Shown one piece after another: positions 15,994-22,558 of a stretch of DNA of 34,404 nt; the first letter of the stretch is position 1, and each line of letters opens with the position of its first letter. The notes below the pieces were generated by a model. The model had not been told where the DNA came from and did not search any database. It was given only the letters and a program-made list of their open reading frames with translations. The DNA lies in IMG/VR virus record IMGVR_UViG_3300047557_001393, positions 1 through 34,404 of that record, one strand, 5' to 3'. The position numbers and the translations under genes are program-made. The stretch is from a virus.

Positions 15994-16326
15994 ATGTCTG
16001 CCGACGAGCAGTCCGAGGACACGAACGCCCGTGTCACCATCGCAACGCTGAGGGGCGAGATGCGCACTGGATTCGCGGAAATGAACGGGAAGCTCACAGC
16101 GCTACTCGAGTCCATGACCCGCCGCGACAGTGACCACGCCGCACTTGAGGCAAGGGTGACGACGCTCGACGCGGATGTGCAGGAACTCAAGATGTGGCGC
16201 GTTCAGGTTGAAGCGACCGAGAAGGCGTCGCCCCGTTTGACATGGGCCGCGTTCCTGCGAGACACGAAGGGATGGGTCCTGGCTTTGCTCGCTATCGCGG
16301 GCGGCCTCCACGGGTTCATCAAGTAA
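15994..16326 (+). CDS. Coiled-coil membrane protein, possible lysis partner (XhlA-like)
   Basis: 110 residues. A helical N-terminal part (IATLRGEMRTGFAEMNGKLTALLESMTRRDSDHAALEARVTTLDADVQELKMW) would form a coiled coil, and the C-terminal end WVLALLAIAGGLHGFIK is one membrane span. This plan (soluble coiled coil plus one C-terminal span) resembles XhlA or DUF2746-type phage proteins next to endolysins. It may be a holin partner or antiholin. The r1t-type holin lies further on at 18721. Confidence 0.65.
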   Translation: MSADEQSEDTNARVTIATLRGEMRTGFAEMNGKLTALLESMTRRDSDHAALEARVTTLDADVQELKMWRVQVEATEKASPRLTWAAFLRDTKGWVLALLAIAGGLHGFIK

Positions 16327-16360
16327 CACCGTGCATCAACCACCTGGGGAGGTAAGCAAC

Positions 16361-16597
16361 ATGGGTAAGTTGTCCGCGACGCTCGCTGAGGGCGCTCCGA
16401 TGCAGGGTCACTGGTGTGCGATCTGTGCACACATGGAGACCGAGGATGCTGAGACGCGCGAGGAAATGCGCGCCATGATCTCGGACCGCGCATGGTCGCC
16501 GTCGGCGATTGTGTACGCGTGGGCCAGAGATCTTGGTTTCGTGGTGGAGAACACTGCCGTGGATATTCACCGCAAGTCGGCGCGCGCCCGTGGGTAG
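16361..16597 (+). CDS. Small CxxC protein with helix-turn-helix-like end
   Basis: 78 residues from the ATG at 16361, with GGGGAGGT about ten bases upstream. Near the N terminus is HWCAICAHM, a single CxxC; then an acidic helix; then SPSAIVYAWARDLGFVVENTAVDIHRKSARARG, whose spacing (helix, GFVV, TAVDIHR) resembles short phage DNA-binding winged helices. One CxxC alone is not a full zinc site, so a dimer or the histidine could complete it. The stop lies inside the start of the metallophosphoesterase gene, which suggests coupled translation. Function unknown. Confidence 0.65.
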   Translation: MGKLSATLAEGAPMQGHWCAICAHMETEDAETREEMRAMISDRAWSPSAIVYAWARDLGFVVENTAVDIHRKSARARG

Positions 16598-17783
16598 GCT
16601 GGCCGGGTCGATTGTTACTGGCCCGCCGATGCGGCGTAACGTGCCGACGGCATTCATGTCCGGTGTTCAGTACGCACCGAACGGCGAACTTGTGTCGGCC
16701 GCGATCAACGTGACCGATATCCCCGAAGATGAGACTGCGTGGCGGGAACACATCCTCGCGCAGACCGGGATGCCTGTGCCCGATGACCGTGAGGTCATCC
16801 TCACTGCTGTTCGCACGTGGACGATGGGCGCTGTTGAGAATCGCCATTTGACGTTCCGCATAGAGCCACGTTCCGCACAAAGTGGAACATGGAACGTCGC
16901 GGAACTGGTCAAGATCGCACGTGGCAACTCGTCACGCAAGCCAGCCAAGGCGTCAGAGGTTGCGCTGACCCAGACCCGCATTGTCGGCCTGTCCGATGAG
17001 CAACTGGGCAAGGTGGACAAGCGCGGCGGAACCGAAGCGTTCTTCGAGCGGCTAGGCGTATTGCTCGGCGAGCTCGATGCCGAGATGAAAGCCCGCCCCT
17101 GTGAGGACGCGGTGATCCTCCTTGGCGGCGATCTCATCGAGGGTTTCCAGAACACCAAGCAGCAGTCGCACACCAACGACCTGAGCCACCCCGAAATGCT
17201 GCGGGTTGCTAGGGCGTATCTGACTGAGGTAATAACGCGGATCGCATCACGTCATCGTAATACGCGCGTGCTCGCCGTCCCCTCCAATCATGGGGCCTGG
17301 CGTGACGGCAAGGACAACCTGGGTCTACCAGGTGACGACTACGGCCTTGACTGTGTGCGCGCGGTGGCTGAGTCGCTGGCAATGTCCGAGCGTTGGGCTG
17401 GCGTGGAGTTCATCTTCCCCGACCGTTGGGGCGTGTCTGTCGCGGTGCAAGTCCGTGACGACGTGGTGGCCCTGACGCACGGGCACGTGGGCACGTCCGG
17501 TCCTGCATCGTTTGAGAAGTGGTTCGCTGGGCAAGCGCTTGGTGACTCACCCATCTCGTCCGCCACTGTTGTTGTGTCCGGTCACTTCCACCACCGCCGA
17601 TACAACCCGCTTGGGAACATCGGCAACCGTGAGCGCGTCCACATTCAACTGCCCGCGCTTGACGGCGGCTCGGCATGGTTCGAGAACTCGTCCGGCCAGT
17701 GGTCACACCCTGGCATCTGGACGGCTGTCATTCGTGATGGAATCGGTCTCGACCACGAACGCCTGTTGCGTTCCGTCCGCTAA
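16590..17783 (+). CDS. Calcineurin-like metallophosphoesterase
   Basis: 397 residues from the GTG at 16590, overlapping the upstream gene by eight bases. The metal-binding blocks are present in the order of the family: LLGGDLIEGF (Asp181), AVPSNHGA (Asn233, His234), ALTHGHVG (His297, His299) and VVSGHFHHRRY (His332, His334). The N-terminal 120 residues are separate and helical, with no known domain. Such phage enzymes may be nucleases or cyclic-nucleotide phosphodiesterases; the substrate cannot be read from sequence. TQTRIVGLSDEQLGKVDKRGG before the core is a phrase common to actinophage phosphoesterases. The end faces the leftward gene at 17849. Confidence 0.85.
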   Translation: MGRLAGSIVTGPPMRRNVPTAFMSGVQYAPNGELVSAAINVTDIPEDETAWREHILAQTGMPVPDDREVILTAVRTWTMGAVENRHLTFRIEPRSAQSGTWNVAELVKIARGNSSRKPAKASEVALTQTRIVGLSDEQLGKVDKRGGTEAFFERLGVLLGELDAEMKARPCEDAVILLGGDLIEGFQNTKQQSHTNDLSHPEMLRVARAYLTEVITRIASRHRNTRVLAVPSNHGAWRDGKDNLGLPGDDYGLDCVRAVAESLAMSERWAGVEFIFPDRWGVSVAVQVRDDVVALTHGHVGTSGPASFEKWFAGQALGDSPISSATVVVSGHFHHRRYNPLGNIGNRERVHIQLPALDGGSAWFENSSGQWSHPGIWTAVIRDGIGLDHERLLRSVR

Positions 17784-17790
17784 ACCCCCG

Positions 17791-17831
17791 GTCACGTGTC
17801 GCCCCGCCGTGACTGTCCGTCGGTGCCGACT
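17791..17831. terminator. Possible two-way terminator between convergent genes
   Basis: In the 65-base gap between converging genes, GTCACG (17792-17797) pairs with CGTGAC (17809-17814), and GTCGG (17820-17824) pairs with CCGAC (17827-17831), followed by CTTGTT. Two small stems back to back fit a weak bidirectional stop. No long T-run is present. Confidence 0.35.
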
Positions 17832-17848
17832 TGTTCGGAAGCGGGGCC

Positions 17849-18178
17849 CTACTTCCCCCACTTGCCGCGACCTGGGCGCGCCGCATTCCAGGCGTCAATG
17901 GTGGACGCCAGCCACCCGCGCGTCTCACCAATCCAGGCGTCAGGCTCCGGGAGTGCGTACCGGGAGAGTGTGCCGGGTGCGACGCCGATGCGCTCGGCGA
18001 CCTCCTTGCGCGAGAGTGTTGAGCGCTTGCAGATGCTCACCTGGAATGCAATCGCATCGTCAGTGATCGGTCCGCCGCGTTCGCCGACCTCGCGGATCGC
18101 GCAGCACACGACGCATCGACCCGTGCGACCGCATCGGTCCTTTGCGCCGTGTGTCCGGCATTCAATCTTGGCGATCAT
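17849..18178 (-). CDS. Small DNA-binding protein, Cys-rich N terminus plus HTH
   Basis: 109 residues on the lower strand; the ATG at 18178 overlaps the stop of the upstream gene (ATGA). The N terminus carries a Cys/His group, ECRTHGAKDRCGRTGRCVVCC, that could bind zinc. The C-terminal half is a helix-turn-helix, LSRKEVAERIGVAPGTLSRYALPEP, followed by RGWLASTIDAWNAARPGRG, an end typical of MerR/AlpA-type excisionase-like regulators of actinophages. It may be a regulator of the phage's own promoters and is one of few candidates for a repressor. Its target is unknown. Confidence 0.75.
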   Translation of the reverse strand: MIAKIECRTHGAKDRCGRTGRCVVCCAIREVGERGGPITDDAIAFQVSICKRSTLSRKEVAERIGVAPGTLSRYALPEPDAWIGETRGWLASTIDAWNAARPGRGKWGK

Positions 18179-18573
18179 CAGGCCACCGTCCCAACCTGGA
18201 TCGCGGACTTCACGACGGACTGGCCGTTGTAGTCGATGGTGAGCGTCTCGCCGTCGATGGCGGTGACGACCCCGGCGCAACGGCTACGTGACTTCGAGGT
18301 CCAGTAGACCGTCACACCAACCTCTTTGCCCTTGAGGTTACGAGCCGCCTTGCGCTCTGCCTTCGCGGCCTCTTCGGCAACGCGGGCCGCGTGGCGCTCT
18401 GCGATCTTCGCCTCGACTGCGTTGCGCGCATCCTCGAAGCGCTCAGGGTTCGCGATGATCGCCTTGCCGAATGCGACCTGGGCCTCTGAGAGGGCGCCCA
18501 TCCTGGCCGCGTCATTGAACAGGCGAATCGCGTCTGCGTCTCCGTCTGTCAGGAGCCTGTCGATGGTGTTCAT
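18178..18573 (-). CDS. Leftward coiled-coil protein of unknown function
   Basis: 131 residues with AAGGAGAGG upstream of the ATG at 18573. The first part is helical; a strong Ala/Lys/Glu coiled coil follows (AKIAERHAARVAEEAAKAERKAARNLKG, about residues 53-80). The last 50 residues look like a small beta barrel: EVGVTVYWTSKSRSRCAGVVTAIDGETLTIDYNGQSV, in KOW/SH3 style. It is the first gene of a two-gene leftward unit driven from the promoter at 18608-18642, with the HTH gene second. A DNA- or RNA-binding role is possible but unproven. Confidence 0.75.
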   Translation of the reverse strand: MNTIDRLLTDGDADAIRLFNDAARMGALSEAQVAFGKAIIANPERFEDARNAVEAKIAERHAARVAEEAAKAERKAARNLKGKEVGVTVYWTSKSRSRCAGVVTAIDGETLTIDYNGQSVVKSAIQVGTVA

Positions 18574-18587
18574 TGCTTCCTCTCCTT

Positions 18588-18642
18588 GGCCGGTCCCTTC
18601 GGCCTCATGTCTTTAGTTTACACCCGCGCGATGCATTGTCAA
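18588..18642 (-). promoter_or_regulatory. Leftward promoter with structured leader
   Basis: On the lower strand: a perfect TTGACA (18642-18637), 16 bases, TAAACT (18620-18615), six bases, then ATGAGGCC from 18608, the expected first transcribed base. The leader has a stem GGCCG/CGGCC (18588-18604), then the ribosome binding site and the ATG at 18573. The same order (TTGACA, TAnnnT, six bases, ATGAGGCC, GC stem, purine-rich binding site, ATG) recurs at 22160-22196. An ATG at the predicted +1 opens a 12-codon frame that ends by overlapping the gene start (ATGA). Confidence 0.75.
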
Positions 18643-18649
18643 GCGGGTG
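18621..18649. promoter_or_regulatory. Inverted repeat in the leftward promoter (possible operator)
   Basis: CACCCGC (18621-18627) and GCGGGTG (18643-18649) are perfect inverse copies 15 bases apart. They flank the -35 and fill the spacer of the leftward promoter. The centre-to-centre spacing is 22 bases, about two helical turns, which suits binding of a dimer on one face of the DNA. Confidence 0.45.
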
Positions 18650-18720
18650 GACAAAGAATCTTCGAGTGAGATTCGCCACAACGTCGCGCGCAATGGGCGC
18701 GTGCAGAAAAGGAGTACACC

Positions 18721-19014
18721 ATGAACACCATTTGGCTCAAGGCTGCGGGTATCCGCGCGCTCAAGACATTTGCTCAGACCGCCGTCGCACTCATCGGCAC
18801 GGGCCTCGTTGGTGTGCTGGACGTGGACTGGCAGAGCGTCGCATCGGTCGCGTTCGTCGCCGCCGTCGTGTCAGTGCTCACGTCGCTGGCCGGACTGCCC
18901 GAGACCACCCCCGTCCCCACCGTCTACGTGTCCGACGTGACGGGCGAGCGCATGACCCGTGTCACCCTTCCCGATGGCACCGAGCAGCACTTCATCAACG
19001 ACGGCATCGAGTAA
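18721..19014 (+). CDS. Holin, r1t family type
   Basis: 97 residues. MNTIWLKAAGIRALKTFAQTAVALIG is the typical N-terminal phrase of r1t-like holins (W-x-x-A-x-x-RA-x-KT-x-AQ). Two membrane spans are visible: about residues 15-33 and 40-58 (SVASVAFVAAVVSVLTSLAGLP). A hydrophilic C-terminal tail of about 38 residues follows. It would form membrane holes that release the endolysin at 15341. AAAGGAG lies eight bases before the ATG. The gene is unusually far from the endolysin, separated by the two leftward genes and the phosphoesterase. Confidence 0.87.
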   Translation: MNTIWLKAAGIRALKTFAQTAVALIGTGLVGVLDVDWQSVASVAFVAAVVSVLTSLAGLPETTPVPTVYVSDVTGERMTRVTLPDGTEQHFINDGIE

Positions 19015-19019
19015 GCGCC

Positions 19020-19325
19020 GTGGCTGACGTTGACCTCACTGCACCGTGGCTCACCATTGACATGGAGTTCCGCGTCGGCCAGTCGTTCTCCGAGGTCATC
19101 ACCCTAGCGGGTGCCGACTGGTCCGGCACGTACACTGCCGAGATTGGCGGGCTGGCTGACGTTGCGGTCACCGCAGTGTTCGCGGCGTCCGACACCACGC
19201 TCACCATTGCACTCACGCACGCAGAGTCGATCAAGCTCGCGGCTGGCATGTACTCATGGCACGCGGTGAACGCGGCTGGTGAGCCTGCTTTTGGTGGCAA
19301 TGTTCAGGTGATCCCAGTTGGCTGA
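19020..19325 (+). CDS. Small beta-rich tail-type protein
   Basis: 101 residues from the GTG at 19020. Strand-like segments ([74 protein letters not shown]) suggest an Ig-like or baseplate wedge fold. The fold resembles short structural proteins placed before fibre genes in other actinophages. Its end overlaps the collagen-like gene by eight bases, so the two are probably made together. Confidence 0.6.
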   Translation: MADVDLTAPWLTIDMEFRVGQSFSEVITLAGADWSGTYTAEIGGLADVAVTAVFAASDTTLTIALTHAESIKLAAGMYSWHAVNAAGEPAFGGNVQVIPVG

Positions 19326-19779
19326 CTTCATTGTGCGTCCGAACATGACGCCGCTCACTGTTCGCCCTCCTGCCGCTCGAGCACCTATCGCAGTGACGGT
19401 GAGTGGCGGGCAGGGTCAACGTGGCCTCACTGGCGCAACAGGCGCGACCGGTGCCACTGGACCCAAGGGCGACACCGGCAACACTGGCGCTCAGGGCCCA
19501 CAGGGAATCCAGGGCGAAACGGGACCGGCTGGCGCTGACGGACCACAGGGTCCGCAGGGCGTTCAGGGCATCCCCGGCGACACTGGCCCCACTGGTGCGA
19601 CTGGTCCGGCTGGGTCTACGGGTGCGGCTGGACCAACTGGCGAGACCGGACCCCAAGGCCCCCCCGGCACTGGCGTCACCATCGGCACCAGCGCACCCAC
19701 CCTCGCGACCGGCGCACAGGCGCTGTGGATTGACACCACTGGCGGAAACGTCAGCCTCAACCTTGTGACGGGAGACTGA
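19318..19779 (+). CDS. Collagen-like fibre protein (Gly-X-Y repeats)
   Basis: 153 residues from a TTG start at 19318, preceded by AGGTGA at 19306-19311. Residues about 33-119 are some 29 unbroken Gly-X-Y triplets, for example [16 protein letters not shown] and [17 protein letters not shown], which would form a collagen triple helix. The end, [20 protein letters not shown], is a small globular cap. Such stalks hold receptor-binding tips in phage fibres. The repeat DNA (GGC/ACN triplets) could vary in length by recombination. It lies between a small beta protein and a larger C-terminal fibre gene. Confidence 0.87.
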   Translation: MADFIVRPNMTPLTVRPPAARAPIAVTVSGGQGQRGLTGATGATGATGPKGDTGNTGAQGPQGIQGETGPAGADGPQGPQGVQGIPGDTGPTGATGPAGSTGAAGPTGETGPQGPPGTGVTIGTSAPTLATGAQALWIDTTGGNVSLNLVTGD

Positions 19780-19780
19780 C

Positions 19781-20863
19781 ATGGCCGTAGTGAACATGTT
19801 CGGCGCACTGAGCCTCGAGGCCACACAGGCAGCACTCAAGACCGCTGTGGACACTCTCGTGGCCGCGCTGCGCATCCGGGGCAACGTGGCCGACAATGAC
19901 GCGCCGGGCATTGTCGCCCTCGCAGTCCGCCGCGACTCCGACACCATCGGTGTTGCAGACGACGGCGACTACTCCATGCTGCACACCGACGAAGCGGGCA
20001 GGCTCAAGGTCGCCACCCAGCCTGGTTCCGTGGTCGCGGCAACCGGCACCCTGACCACAACCGCAGCGGCGGCCACAGGTCTCACAGGCGGTGCCGTTGC
20101 AGGCGCAGTAGGCACCATCGCCTACAAGGTCACCCGCATCAGCAACCTCATGCTGCACGTGAAGAACACCGGCTCTGTATCACTCGCGGCTGGCACGTTC
20201 GTGTGGGAAGGGTCGCTCGACTCCACCAACGGCACAGACGGCACGTGGTTCGGGTTGCAGGCCGTCCGGTCGAACGCGAACACCATTGAGACTTCCATCG
20301 CACCAGCCACCCTCGCCGCTGGGGTTGGGTATGCGGCGGCGTGGGAACTGTCGGCCAACGGTCTCGCGTGGGTTCGCATCCGATGCACCGTGAACACCAC
20401 AGCCAGCGCCGCCGCGACGTGGACAATCCTCCCCGGCACCTATGCCACCGAGCCAATCCCTGCCGCGCAGGTCTCGGGCACACAGCCAGTCTCGGGCACC
20501 GTCACCGCGAACCAGGGCACACTCGTCACCCCCACTGCATCGAACATCAACTCTGCCGCGACCACCAACACGGCATTCATCAAGGCATCTGCTGGCACCG
20601 TGTACAACGTGTCCGTGTACAACTCGGGAGCATCGACGGCATACGTGAAGCTCTACAACCAAGCGACCGCACCGACTCTCGCGTCAGCCGTTCCCGTGAT
20701 CGTGATTCCCGTACCAGCCACGTCCACCGTGATGCACAACCTTGGCGTCGTGGGTCACAGGTTCACGACCGGTATCGCCATTGCGATCACTGGTGGTGCG
20801 GGAGACACTGACACGACGGCCACCGCTGCCGGTCAGGTGAAGGTGCTTACCTCATACATCTAG
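19781..20863 (+). CDS. Minor tail / fibre protein at the end of the late operon
   Basis: 360 residues, beta-rich and full of Thr, Ala and Gly: AATGTLTTTAAAATGLTGG, TSVSLAAGTFVWEGSLDSTNGTDGTWFGLQAVRSN-like segments, and a C-terminal sandwich (TVYNVSVYNSGASTAYVKLYNQ). The N terminus (FGALSLEATQAALKTAVDTLVAALRI) is helical and could trimerise. With the collagen-like protein it may build an extra fibre. No enzyme motif was seen. The strong terminator at 20899 ends the rightward late transcript just after it. Confidence 0.65.
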   Translation: MAVVNMFGALSLEATQAALKTAVDTLVAALRIRGNVADNDAPGIVALAVRRDSDTIGVADDGDYSMLHTDEAGRLKVATQPGSVVAATGTLTTTAAAATGLTGGAVAGAVGTIAYKVTRISNLMLHVKNTGSVSLAAGTFVWEGSLDSTNGTDGTWFGLQAVRSNANTIETSIAPATLAAGVGYAAAWELSANGLAWVRIRCTVNTTASAAATWTILPGTYATEPIPAAQVSGTQPVSGTVTANQGTLVTPTASNINSAATTNTAFIKASAGTVYNVSVYNSGASTAYVKLYNQATAPTLASAVPVIVIPVPATSTVMHNLGVVGHRFTTGIAIAITGGAGDTDTTATAAGQVKVLTSYI

Positions 20864-20898
20864 CCCCTCAGACCGCCGCGACCCCAGCGCGGCAACAG

Positions 20899-20946
20899 AC
20901 AGCCCCGGCTCAACATGCGATGGACGCATGGAGCCGGGGCTGTTTT
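20899..20946 (+). terminator. Strong intrinsic terminator of the late operon
   Basis: ACAGCCCCGGCTC (20899-20911) pairs perfectly with GAGCCGGGGCTGT (20931-20943). The loop holds its own stem, CATGCG/CGCATG (20914-20919 / 20925-20930). TTTT follows at 20943-20946. It lies 35 bases after the last late gene and before the converging leftward genes, so it may also help end those. Confidence 0.92.
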
Positions 20947-20963
20947 GTCGTTCTAGGCCGTGT

Positions 20964-21143
20964 TCATGGGGACGTGGCACGGACAAGCCATGCGACGAAG
21001 CGCGGCAATCGGAGCATGTCAACCATCTGCGCAAACAGTGAGAACGCCGCGCCATCGAGTCGAGCTCGCTGTGCCAGTGACGAATGCCTGACCACCCACA
21101 CCTCACGGAAGAACGGCGACAGGTCACGATACGGCTCGCTCAT
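20964..21143 (-). CDS. Small leftward protein, unknown
   Basis: 59 residues from the ATG at 21143, with AAAGGTGG about six bases upstream. Basic and hydrophobic: MSEPYRDLSPFFREVWVVRH, then a C-terminal amphipathic or membrane-associated helix (MVDMLRLPRFVAWLVRA). No known family was recognised. It is third in the leftward cluster, and its stop faces the late terminator. A longer start at 21179 is possible but has no ribosome binding site I can see. Confidence 0.6.
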   Translation of the reverse strand: MSEPYRDLSPFFREVWVVRHSSLAQRARLDGAAFSLFAQMVDMLRLPRFVAWLVRATSP

Positions 21144-21254
21144 GGTTCCACCTTTCCACTGTGGCACGGACAAGTACACGTCAGCTCGCCGTTAGATCCT
21201 GGGCAAGGGTGCGAGCATTTGCCGACACAATGACCGTCAAGGCACCAACCGAAC

Positions 21255-21896
21255 TTAGCCACGGTCGCCCCCGTCCAACAGGTGGGCCTTGATCGCGGTG
21301 GCCCCAGCGCGGAAGCCCTTCTCGTATGCCACGCCGCGCGCTACTGCGTTGGCGTCGTACTTGGCTAGCGGCTCGACATGATACGGGGCGACGACGGGTA
21401 GGTGCGCTTCCCATGCTGCGTCGATGTCCACGCTTGGCAACGTCGGCTTGCGGTAACCAGCGGCGAGGTGTGCCGCGTCCCATCCAGCCTGGAACGCATC
21501 GTCAACGGGTGGGACATCTGCGCCCCAGTGATTGCGCCAGAACCGGTACGCCTCCCGCTCCCCGTCGCTCACACTGTTCTCCAAGCCTTCTCCAACGGGG
21601 GCTTGGACTTGGAGTTGAACGAGGTGGTCCTTGACGGCGTTAGCCAACCCCGCCCCCGCCAGTAGCAGAGAGTTGGCGCGCATGGGGTCTGTACGCCGGG
21701 CGACGTCCTCGCGGGTGCTCTCATAATCTGCGAACGCTTTGGCGAGTGCATCGCCCTCGCTCACGGGGGGGGCTGGGTGGCGGGGGGCGTGCATCTCCCA
21801 AGCGCCCTGGAACTCGTCTACCGCGTCGGCCTTCGCGAGCACGTCCGACAGGTAGGTGCGCGGGTCGGTCACATCGCCGGGCTGGAAGGCGGTCAT
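21255..21896 (-). CDS. Leftward protein of unknown function
   Basis: 213 residues from the ATG at 21896, which overlaps the stop of the upstream gene (ATGA). Helical and acidic; two similar segments stand out: SDGEREAYRFWRNHWGADVPPVDDAFQAGWDAAH and the end VARGVAYEKGFRAGATAIKAHL. The repeated theme of an aromatic residue with GW/GF then A-rich helices is common in small actinophage proteins of unknown role. It lies in a three-gene leftward unit from the promoter at 22160-22196. The 111-base gap after it holds no gene that I can support. Confidence 0.8.
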   Translation of the reverse strand: MTAFQPGDVTDPRTYLSDVLAKADAVDEFQGAWEMHAPRHPAPPVSEGDALAKAFADYESTREDVARRTDPMRANSLLLAGAGLANAVKDHLVQLQVQAPVGEGLENSVSDGEREAYRFWRNHWGADVPPVDDAFQAGWDAAHLAAGYRKPTLPSVDIDAAWEAHLPVVAPYHVEPLAKYDANAVARGVAYEKGFRAGATAIKAHLLDGGDRG

Positions 21897-22126
21897 GAGA
21901 CGTACTCCTGTCCAACCTCGCGCACCTCGAGCGGGTAGAGATTCCGCGCGGGATCATCGGCGACCGTGTTGTCCTTGGCCCAGCGCCGGGCGTCGTCATC
22001 GCTGGAGAATGCCGCCACCGTGTACCAGTCCGACTTCCCGTTGATCGGCTGCACCACGACGTAGCGCATGGGTGAAAGCTCGTAGTCGCGCGATTCGTTG
22101 CGATTGCGAACGGCGGTCCTTGCCAT
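21893..22126 (-). CDS. Small leftward protein, unknown
   Basis: 77 residues from the ATG at 22126, preceded by GAGAGGGAG. It reads as a small alpha/beta domain: MRYVVVQPINGKSDWYTVAAFSSDDDARRWAKDN, like the single-domain beta-alpha-beta proteins in which a helix 'DDARRWAKD' follows a strand. First gene after the leftward promoter, so probably made early. No function can be given. Confidence 0.75.
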   Translation of the reverse strand: MARTAVRNRNESRDYELSPMRYVVVQPINGKSDWYTVAAFSSDDDARRWAKDNTVADDPARNLYPLEVREVGQEYVS

Positions 22127-22139
22127 AACTCCCTCTCGC

Positions 22140-22196
22140 GGCCCGGGTGTCGGGCCTCATGGGACGACGTTAGCGCGTTGTGCCAAGGTGTGTCAA
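22140..22196 (-). promoter_or_regulatory. Leftward promoter, second copy of the shared promoter-leader module
   Basis: Lower strand: TTGACA (22196-22191), 18 bases, TAACGT (22172-22167), six bases, ATGAGGCC from the predicted +1 at 22160. The leader carries a stem GGCCCG/CGGGCC (22140-22156) right before the GAGAGGGAG ribosome binding site. The arrangement matches the 18608 promoter. The -35 and spacer start (GTTGACACACC) also match the 25703 promoter. Confidence 0.72.
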
Positions 22197-22204
22197 CAGT
22201 TGAC
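22192..22204. promoter_or_regulatory. Palindrome over the -35 of the divergent region
   Basis: GTCAAC-A-GTTGAC is a perfect 6-bp inverted repeat with a single centre base. The lower strand reads the TTGACA of the leftward promoter; the upper strand reads TTGACG. It could be an operator or simply two -35 elements placed back to back. Confidence 0.5.
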
Positions 22205-22245
22205 GCGCCGAATGTGACTCATAACTCTAATTATGTGGCAACGTG

Positions 22246-22261
22246 TGCTAACGTAGGCACA
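22246..22261 (+). promoter_or_regulatory. Candidate rightward early promoter (extended -10)
   Basis: TGCTAACGT at 22246-22254 is an extended -10 (TGn-TAnnnT). The predicted start is near 22261, 22 bases before the MazG-like gene. No good -35 sits at 17 bases, so activation or weak use is likely; TCTAAT at 22226-22231 is an alternative -10, 20 bases from TTGACG. TGTGC/GCACA (22244-22248 / 22257-22261) brackets the element as an inverted repeat. Confidence 0.4.
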
Positions 22262-22282
22262 TCGACCAACCCAGGAGGCACC

Positions 22283-22558
22283 ATGCCCAGCCCGCGATAC
22301 CCCGTGCGCAAAACCATATACCGAGACATTGACGACGAACGCGAACGCCAACGCGCCATGTGGTCCCATGCCCATGATTGGGGATGGGGCGACTGTTCGG
22401 CGCCAACCGTGGACCTAGCCGTCAAGTTAGCGGTGCTCGGCGAGGAGGTGGGCGAAGTGTCGCGCGCGTTCCTCGAAAAGGACGCGGCGGGGCTGCGCGC
22501 CGAACTCGTGCAAGTCGCCGCCGTGTGCATTGCGATCCTTGAGGGGATCGACTCGTGA
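22283..22558 (+). CDS. MazG-like nucleotide pyrophosphohydrolase
   Basis: 91 residues from the ATG at 22283 with AGGAGG at 22273-22278. The C-terminal half has the all-alpha NTP pyrophosphatase signature: KLAVLGEEVGEVSRAFLE (E-E-x-x-E) and LRAELVQVAAVCIAILEGID (E-x-x-(Q/D) helix). These enzymes cleave dNTPs or ppGpp-like nucleotides and are frequent in phage early regions. Here the usual aspartate in the last helix appears as Gln (ELVQV), so activity should not be assumed. First gene of the long rightward early operon; its stop overlaps the helicase start as GTGA. Confidence 0.8.
   Translation: MPSPRYPVRKTIYRDIDDERERQRAMWSHAHDWGWGDCSAPTVDLAVKLAVLGEEVGEVSRAFLEKDAAGLRAELVQVAAVCIAILEGIDS

Noticed and set aside
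19420-19660. Short repeated DNA units that could suggest a CRISPR or tandem repeat array
   Set aside because: They are degenerate GGN-containing codons of Gly-X-Y triplets, without spacers or conserved repeat units.
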